Shown: piece by piece, positions 59,778-64,000 of the stretch
Position numbering within the stretch: position 1 is the first letter of the stretch
Layout of the letters: every line of letters starts with the position of its first letter
From: Holophagaceae bacterium
GTDB lineage: Bacteria > Acidobacteriota > Holophagae > Holophagales > Holophagaceae
Length of the DNA stretch: 64,000 nucleotides
Reading direction: 5' to 3'
Assembly (NCBI GenBank): GCA_016720465.1
Contig: JADKKO010000002.1
Span: 164,001 to 228,000 of the forward strand
Notes under the pieces: model-generated
Database searches by the model: none
What the model was told of the DNA's origin: nothing
Seen by the model: only the letters and a program-made list of their open reading frames with translations
Translations under genes and position numbers: made by a program

Positions 59778-60704
59778 TCAGGATTTCCGCAGTTCGGCGG
59801 GAATCTGGAAGGCGCCGGTCTCGTGGCGGTAGAAGGCCGCCGTGATCTCGGCGCCCAGCAGGAAGATCGCGCAGCTGTAATACAGGAAAATCAGGGCCGC
59901 GATGATGCTGCTCAGGGATCCGTACATGATGCCGAAGGTGAGGGTGTGGCTCAGGTAGATCCTGAAGAAGGTCTTCGCGATCCACCAGAGCGAGGTGGAC
60001 ACGAAGGCTCCCAGCAGCGCATGCCGGAACCGCACATGGCAGCGCGGCAGATGCTGGAGGATCATCGTGACCACCAGCATCCCCAGGAGCGGGGTGAGAA
60101 TGGGCAGCAGCACGGACCTGGGCAGGCCCATGAGGTTGCCCAGGAAGCTGCCGGTGAGCAGGGCCACGAAGATGGCCAGCAGGATCACCGCGCTCACCAC
60201 CAGCGCCGCCCGGCGCACCAGGTGGAAGCGCCGGGTCTGGCGGTGCTTGCGGACCCGGATGCCGAACACGTGCGCCAGGCTGGTGTCGAGCTGGTTCACG
60301 CACCAGAGGCCGCCCACCATGAGCACGGCCCAGGAAAAGCCCATGGTTCCGATCTTCTGGCTGTTCTGGATCGTATCCCGCACGAATTCCATCGGCAGAT
60401 AGGGGAAGACGTTCAGGAGCACCATCAACAGGGCCTTGCCATAGGCCTTGGATCCCAGCATGAGTCCCAGCAGCTTGAACAGCAGCGTGGTCAGGGGCAC
60501 CAGGCTGACGATGAGCCAGAAGGACAGGCTGGCGGCGTAGCTGAAGCAGTCGTCCACATTGTATTTCTTGCCGACTTCCCAGGCGAACTGGCCCACCCTG
60601 CCGAGGCGGGGGAACCGCCGCGCCAGCAGCTTCCAAAGCGCCTCCGCCCGCTTGGAAACCCATCGCACAAGGGCGTCCACCCGGTCGCGCGAAGCCTCCA
60701 GCAT
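59778..60704 (-). CDS. YihY/BrkB-family membrane protein
   Basis: A 308-residue inner-membrane protein with about six membrane helices, including ASLSFWLIVSLVPLTTLLFKLLGLM, ALVVSAVILLAIFVALLTGSFL and ILTPLLGMLVVTMIL. The C-terminal FGIMYGSLSSIIAALIFLYYSCAIFLLGAEITAAF is the family signature. The family was once called ribonuclease BN, which is now considered wrong; its role is unknown, possibly transport. It converges with the degenerate regulator gene. Confidence 0.93.
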   Translation of the reverse strand: MLEASRDRVDALVRWVSKRAEALWKLLARRFPRLGRVGQFAWEVGKKYNVDDCFSYAASLSFWLIVSLVPLTTLLFKLLGLMLGSKAYGKALLMVLLNVFPYLPMEFVRDTIQNSQKIGTMGFSWAVLMVGGLWCVNQLDTSLAHVFGIRVRKHRQTRRFHLVRRAALVVSAVILLAIFVALLTGSFLGNLMGLPRSVLLPILTPLLGMLVVTMILQHLPRCHVRFRHALLGAFVSTSLWWIAKTFFRIYLSHTLTFGIMYGSLSSIIAALIFLYYSCAIFLLGAEITAAFYRHETGAFQIPAELRKS

Positions 60705-60707
60705 GGC

Positions 60708-60908
60708 CTAGAAGCGGACGGGGTGCCGCGGCAGCAGGTACATCACCCACGCCAGCACCAGCCCGATGCCCACCAACCCGCCCAGATGTTTGAGGATGCT
60801 CATGCGCGTTCTCTCGGGCCGGGTCGTCGGCGTGATCATCCCAAGCACCACGGAAATGCCGAGGCCCATGAGGAAGAAATGGATGACGTGGCTGGAGAGA
60901 AAACGCAT
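60708..60908 (-). CDS. small two-helix membrane protein
   Basis: A 66-residue protein with two hydrophobic segments, VIHFFLMGLGISVVLGMI and LVGIGLVLAWVMYLL, separated by a short basic loop (TTRPERTRMSILKH). It ends three bases before the BrkB-family gene on the same strand, so both likely form one operon. I do not recognise a family. Confidence 0.6.
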   Translation of the reverse strand: MRFLSSHVIHFFLMGLGISVVLGMITPTTRPERTRMSILKHLGGLVGIGLVLAWVMYLLPRHPVRF

Positions 60909-61025
60909 GGTTCCAGGCTACCAGCCCGCTGGACCGAAGAGGAGTGGTTACAATCCTCCGCGCACTCCGGCCGCCGGAGCCAAACTGTGCCCCACGCGAC
61001 TGCGCAACCATAGGATCCTGCGGGA

Positions 61026-62321
61026 ATGAGAGACCGGACGCTGCCACCGCCCATGGACTTCACCGCGTTCCGCCGGGAAAACGGGGTGCTCATCCTGCTC
61101 AACCTTGGCGTGATGCTGGGGCTCCTGGTGCTCCACCTGGTCTTCAGGCCTGTCCTGGGCACCCTCAGCCTGGGTGGCGCCCTCGCCCTATCGGCTAGGT
61201 TCCTGATGCAGCTCGGCGAACTGGCCTTGTTGATGAGGCCCCCGGTGGAACTGGGGCAGAGGGGGACGAAAGCCTATGCGGCGTTCACCGTGGCGGCCCA
61301 CATCGCCTTCGCTTCCCTCCTGTCCGGACTCGGCTCCGGGCAGGAAAGCCACCATGTAGTCCTGCTGGTCATTCCGGTCATTGCCGCCGCCTTCTGGTTC
61401 CGCCTCCCCTGGCTGATTTTCGCGGTGGCGGTGGTGACGGGCCTGACAGTCCTCCAGGTCTGGATTCCCGTGGGAATCCTTCCGCAGGGACAATTGGTGG
61501 AATACTTCGAAGCCACCACCGTGGCCCTGATCTTCATCCTGGTGGCGGGGGTCGTGCGCCTCCTGGCCCACCAGCTTTGGAACCGGGAGGAGGCGCTCCA
61601 TCAAAGCCTCTCGGATCTCGCCGACGCGCGGGATCTGCTGGTGAAGGAAGAGCGCCTGGCCGCCATCGGGAAACTCTCCTTCGCCATCGCCCATGAGATC
61701 CGCAATCCCGTGACGATGATCGCGTGCTCGGCCTCGGCCGCCGGCAGGCCAGAGGCTTCGGTGGAGGCCCGGGCCGAATGTCTGGGGATCATCGCCCAGG
61801 AATCCCGGCGCCTGGAGCGGCTCACCGAGGATTTCCTGTCCTATGCCCGGCAGCGGCCTCCTGAGTTCCGGCGAGTGGCGCTCGCCACCACGCTGGGAGC
61901 CGCCTGGGGCCTGGCCCGGCACCGCGCGCAGGAGGAAGGGATCGAGTTGCTCCTTGACCCGGTGGAAGCGGCCGAGGCCGAGCTGGATCCCTTCCAGATC
62001 CAGCAGGCGCTGCTGAACCTTTTGGTCAACGCCATCGATGCGACTCCCTCAGGCGGGCGCATCCGCATGGGAGGCAAGCCGGCCGACGGGAGAATCCGCC
62101 TTTGGGTGGAAGACACGGGAGCCCCGGTTCCCCAGGAAATCGCCCAGCGGCTAGGGGAGCCCTTCCAAAGCACGAAACCCATGGGGACGGGCCTGGGATT
62201 GGCGATCACCCGTTCCATCGCGCGGGCCCACGGCGGGGAGCTGGTTCTGGAGGATAATCAGGAGGGGCGGGTCCGGCTGGCGCTGGATCTGCCCATCGGC
62301 CGGACATCGGGGGCGACGTGA
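61026..62321 (+). CDS. membrane sensor histidine kinase (NtrB-like)
   Basis: A 431-residue kinase with five or six N-terminal membrane helices (to about 185, such as GVLILLNLGVMLGLLVLHLVF and TVALIFILVAGVVRLLAHQLW) and no large periplasmic domain. The HisKA site is SFAIAHEIRNPVTMIA. ATPase motifs are LLNLLVNAIDATP (N box), LWVEDTGAPVPQE (G1) and GTGLGLAITRSIARAHGG (G2). Its stop overlaps the regulator's GTG start, so the two are a coupled pair. The signal sensed is unknown. An internal ATG at 61053 is an alternative start. Confidence 0.93.
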   Translation: MRDRTLPPPMDFTAFRRENGVLILLNLGVMLGLLVLHLVFRPVLGTLSLGGALALSARFLMQLGELALLMRPPVELGQRGTKAYAAFTVAAHIAFASLLSGLGSGQESHHVVLLVIPVIAAAFWFRLPWLIFAVAVVTGLTVLQVWIPVGILPQGQLVEYFEATTVALIFILVAGVVRLLAHQLWNREEALHQSLSDLADARDLLVKEERLAAIGKLSFAIAHEIRNPVTMIACSASAAGRPEASVEARAECLGIIAQESRRLERLTEDFLSYARQRPPEFRRVALATTLGAAWGLARHRAQEEGIELLLDPVEAAEAELDPFQIQQALLNLLVNAIDATPSGGRIRMGGKPADGRIRLWVEDTGAPVPQEIAQRLGEPFQSTKPMGTGLGLAITRSIARAHGGELVLEDNQEGRVRLALDLPIGRTSGAT

Positions 62322-63691
62322 ACCAGATTCTGCTGGTGGACGACGAGGCGAACCTCCGGCGGCTGGTGCGTCTCCTGTTGGAGGAGGAAGGCCATTCCGT
62401 TTCGGAGGCCGTCAGCCTTGCGGAGGCGAGGGGGAGCCTGGCCCGCGAAATACCGGATCTCGTCATCACCGACCAGAAACTCGGCGATGGGGAAGGCCTG
62501 GACGTGCTCGAATGCGTCCGGCGGGTCGACGAGACCGTGCCGGTGCTCATGCTGAGCGCTTTCGCGAGCATTGAATTGGCGGTCCAGGCCATGCGCCTCG
62601 GCGCCTTCGATGTGATCCCCAAACCCTTCGATCCCGACGGGCTGAAGGCCGCGGTGCGGCGGGCGCTCACCCATGGCAGCCTGCTGCGGGAGAACCGCCT
62701 GCTCAAGGATGAAGCGGGGCGCGTGGAGCGGGGCCGGGAACTGCTGGGGCGGAGCCGCGGCATGATGCAACTGCTCGATGCCATCGAGCGGGTGGCGCCG
62801 ACCCATGCAACGGTGCTCATCTCAGGGGAGACGGGCACCGGGAAGGAACTGGTGGCCCGCGCCATCCATTCCCGAAGCGCGAGGTCCGGTGGGCCTTTCG
62901 TCGCCTTGAACTGCGCGGCCATGCCGGAAAACCTGCTGGAAAGCGAGCTGTTCGGCCACGAGAAGGGCGCTTTCACGGGTGCCGACCGGGCGAGGCCCGG
63001 ACTTTTCGAAACGGCGCATGGCGGAACCCTGTTCCTGGATGAGGCGGGCGAGATGCCGTCATCCCTGCAGGCGAAATTGCTGCGGGTGCTGGTGGACGGG
63101 CAGGTGATGCGGGTGGGCAGCCGCACCACCCGGAAAGTCGATGTGCGGGTCCTTGCGGCCACGCATCGGAACCTGGAAGCGCGGGTCCAGGAAGGGCAGT
63201 TCCGGGAGGACCTCTACTACCGGCTGGCGGTATTTCCCTTGCGGGTTCCCCCGCTCCGGGAGCGCATGGAGGATCTCCCGCTCCTCGTGGCCCACTTCCT
63301 GGCCAAAGCATCCCGCGAGATGGGCCTTCCCCTGCGGACACCGGGGGATGGGGCGCTGGAGCGCTTGGCCTCCTACCCCTTTCCCGGGAATGTGCGTGAA
63401 TTGAGGAATCTCCTGGAGAGGGCCTGCATCCTGGCGACGGGCGAGGTCATCGGCCCCGAAGATTTTCCCCTCGGCGGGGTCTGGGCTCCCAAGGCCCGGG
63501 GGCTTGATGCCTACGTGGACTCCCTTCCTTCCGCCGTGGAATTGCCGGTGGTGATGGCCGATCTCGAATGGGCTTTGCTGGAACGCGCCCTGGCCCAGAG
63601 CGGCGGGGTCCAGGCGGAGGCCGCCCGGCGCCTCGGTATTTCGCGGAGCGATCTGCACTACAAAGTCCGGCGGCGCGTTCGAGAATCCTGA
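62318..63691 (+). CDS. sigma-54-dependent response regulator (NtrC family)
   Basis: A 457-residue regulator with all three modules intact. The receiver has LLVDDEANLRRLV, phosphoacceptor DLVITDQKLGDGEG, the Ser in LMLSAFAS and VIPKPFDPDG. The AAA+ domain has Walker A GETGTGKE, GAFTGA in FGHEKGAFTGADRA, Walker B GGTLFLDEAGEMP, the arginine region PPLRERMEDLPLL and FPGNVRELRNLLERA. The C-terminal Fis-type HTH is GVQAEAARRLGISRSDLHYKVRRR. The GTG start overlaps the kinase stop as GTGA. It likely acts on sigma-54 promoters such as the one just downstream. Confidence 0.97.
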   Translation: MNQILLVDDEANLRRLVRLLLEEEGHSVSEAVSLAEARGSLAREIPDLVITDQKLGDGEGLDVLECVRRVDETVPVLMLSAFASIELAVQAMRLGAFDVIPKPFDPDGLKAAVRRALTHGSLLRENRLLKDEAGRVERGRELLGRSRGMMQLLDAIERVAPTHATVLISGETGTGKELVARAIHSRSARSGGPFVALNCAAMPENLLESELFGHEKGAFTGADRARPGLFETAHGGTLFLDEAGEMPSSLQAKLLRVLVDGQVMRVGSRTTRKVDVRVLAATHRNLEARVQEGQFREDLYYRLAVFPLRVPPLRERMEDLPLLVAHFLAKASREMGLPLRTPGDGALERLASYPFPGNVRELRNLLERACILATGEVIGPEDFPLGGVWAPKARGLDAYVDSLPSAVELPVVMADLEWALLERALAQSGGVQAEAARRLGISRSDLHYKVRRRVRES

Positions 63692-63778
63692 CGGATTGTT
63701 CAAGGGTTTGAACGAAAGGCCCCCTTCGCGGAGCCCTCAAGGAGACGCAAAACCAGGCAGGGCGCTGTTCTCCGGCTT

Positions 63779-63794
63779 CGGCACGGAGGATGCT
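63779..63794 (+). promoter_or_regulatory. candidate sigma-54 (-24/-12) promoter
   Basis: CGGCACGGAGGATGCT keeps the invariant GG and GC with exactly ten bases between them. It matches the consensus TGGCACG-N4-TTGCW except at the first T and at one T of TTGC. The predicted start is about 30 bases before the ATG at 63837, and the gene upstream is a sigma-54 activator. Confidence 0.6.
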
Positions 63795-63836
63795 TTTCCA
63801 AGGCCAGGGCTAAGTCCCGCATCGAAAGGATCCATC

Positions 63837-64000
63837 ATGCGCCTGATCACCATCCCCGTCCTTGCCATCCTGGCATCGGTTCCCTCCACCCTCCCCGCCG
63901 CAGCGCCGACCACGGCGAAGAGCACCCTGGAAAACCTCCAGACCGCCTTCAACGGCGAGTCCAACGCCCACGCCACCTATCTCGCCTACTCGGAGAAGGC
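63837..64000 (+). CDS. exported rubrerythrin-like protein, partial
   Basis: The first 54 codons of a gene that runs off the window. A signal peptide (MRLITIPVLAILASVPSTLPAAA) is followed by STLENLQTAFNGESNAHATYLAYSEKA, the opening helix of rubrerythrin-type ferritin-like proteins. The Glu in NGES would be the first diiron ligand. AAAGGA precedes the ATG. Rubrerythrins reduce peroxide and are normally cytoplasmic, so the signal peptide is unusual. The rest is unseen, so the presence of a rubredoxin domain is unknown. Confidence 0.75.
   Translation, partial: MRLITIPVLAILASVPSTLPAAAPTTAKSTLENLQTAFNGESNAHATYLAYSEK

Overview
The window is about 64 kb of GC-rich bacterial chromosome with dense, operon-rich coding. 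The gene content suggests an Acidobacteriota member of the Holophagae/Geothrix type: secreted M4 proteases carrying PPC domains, many lipoproteins, NtrC-type regulators, and an ATP synthase cluster lacking subunits a and c with a signal-peptide-bearing b subunit. This assignment is inferred from gene content only. No phage, insertion sequence or CRISPR array was seen.

Layout. 1-4 kb: a VOC-fold protein, a secreted hypothetical protein and an FGE-like lipoprotein. 4.1-15 kb: a minus-strand methionine block in the order metY, metX, aspartokinase, SDR, homocysteine methyltransferase/MTHFR fusion, 2Fe-2S ferredoxin, metH. It is headed by a SAM-I (S-box) riboswitch with a downstream terminator-like hairpin. 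Several junctions are ATGA or GTGA overlaps, and a 0.3 kb repeat element separates metH from the rest. 15-32 kb: a beta-helix lipoprotein, a lone E1-beta subunit divergent from recN, a CusRS-like two-component pair, two paralogous secreted thermolysin-family proteases, an amidohydrolase, der and a DUF1569-type protein.

32.2-39.5 kb: a non-coding stretch with duplicated tRNA-Asp 3' ends, then tRNA-Asp and tRNA-Val on the minus strand, then atpF'-F-H-A-G-D-C on the plus strand. 39.5-52 kb: an MBL-fold phosphodiesterase-like protein, a small beta-barrel candidate, a TPR protein behind a large hairpin, a 1397-residue beta-propeller/Ig/dockerin protein followed by a lipoprotein, purC, two M16-like proteins without the zinc motif, and a DUF4097-type protein. 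52-64 kb: thiolase, an orphan ftsE, a frameshifted lipase gene, engB, ilvE, two degenerate NtrC-like regulators, a BrkB-family membrane protein, a complete sigma-54 two-component pair, and the start of an exported rubrerythrin-like gene behind a sigma-54-type promoter.

The main leads are the riboswitch-headed methionine block with a homocysteine methyltransferase domain that has lost two of three zinc cysteines, a possible dockerin/cohesin-like surface pair, the 35-bp palindrome built on the tRNA-Asp 3' end, the two degenerate enhancer-binding-protein relatives beside an intact one, and paired inactive M16-like proteins. All functional calls come from reading motifs by eye.
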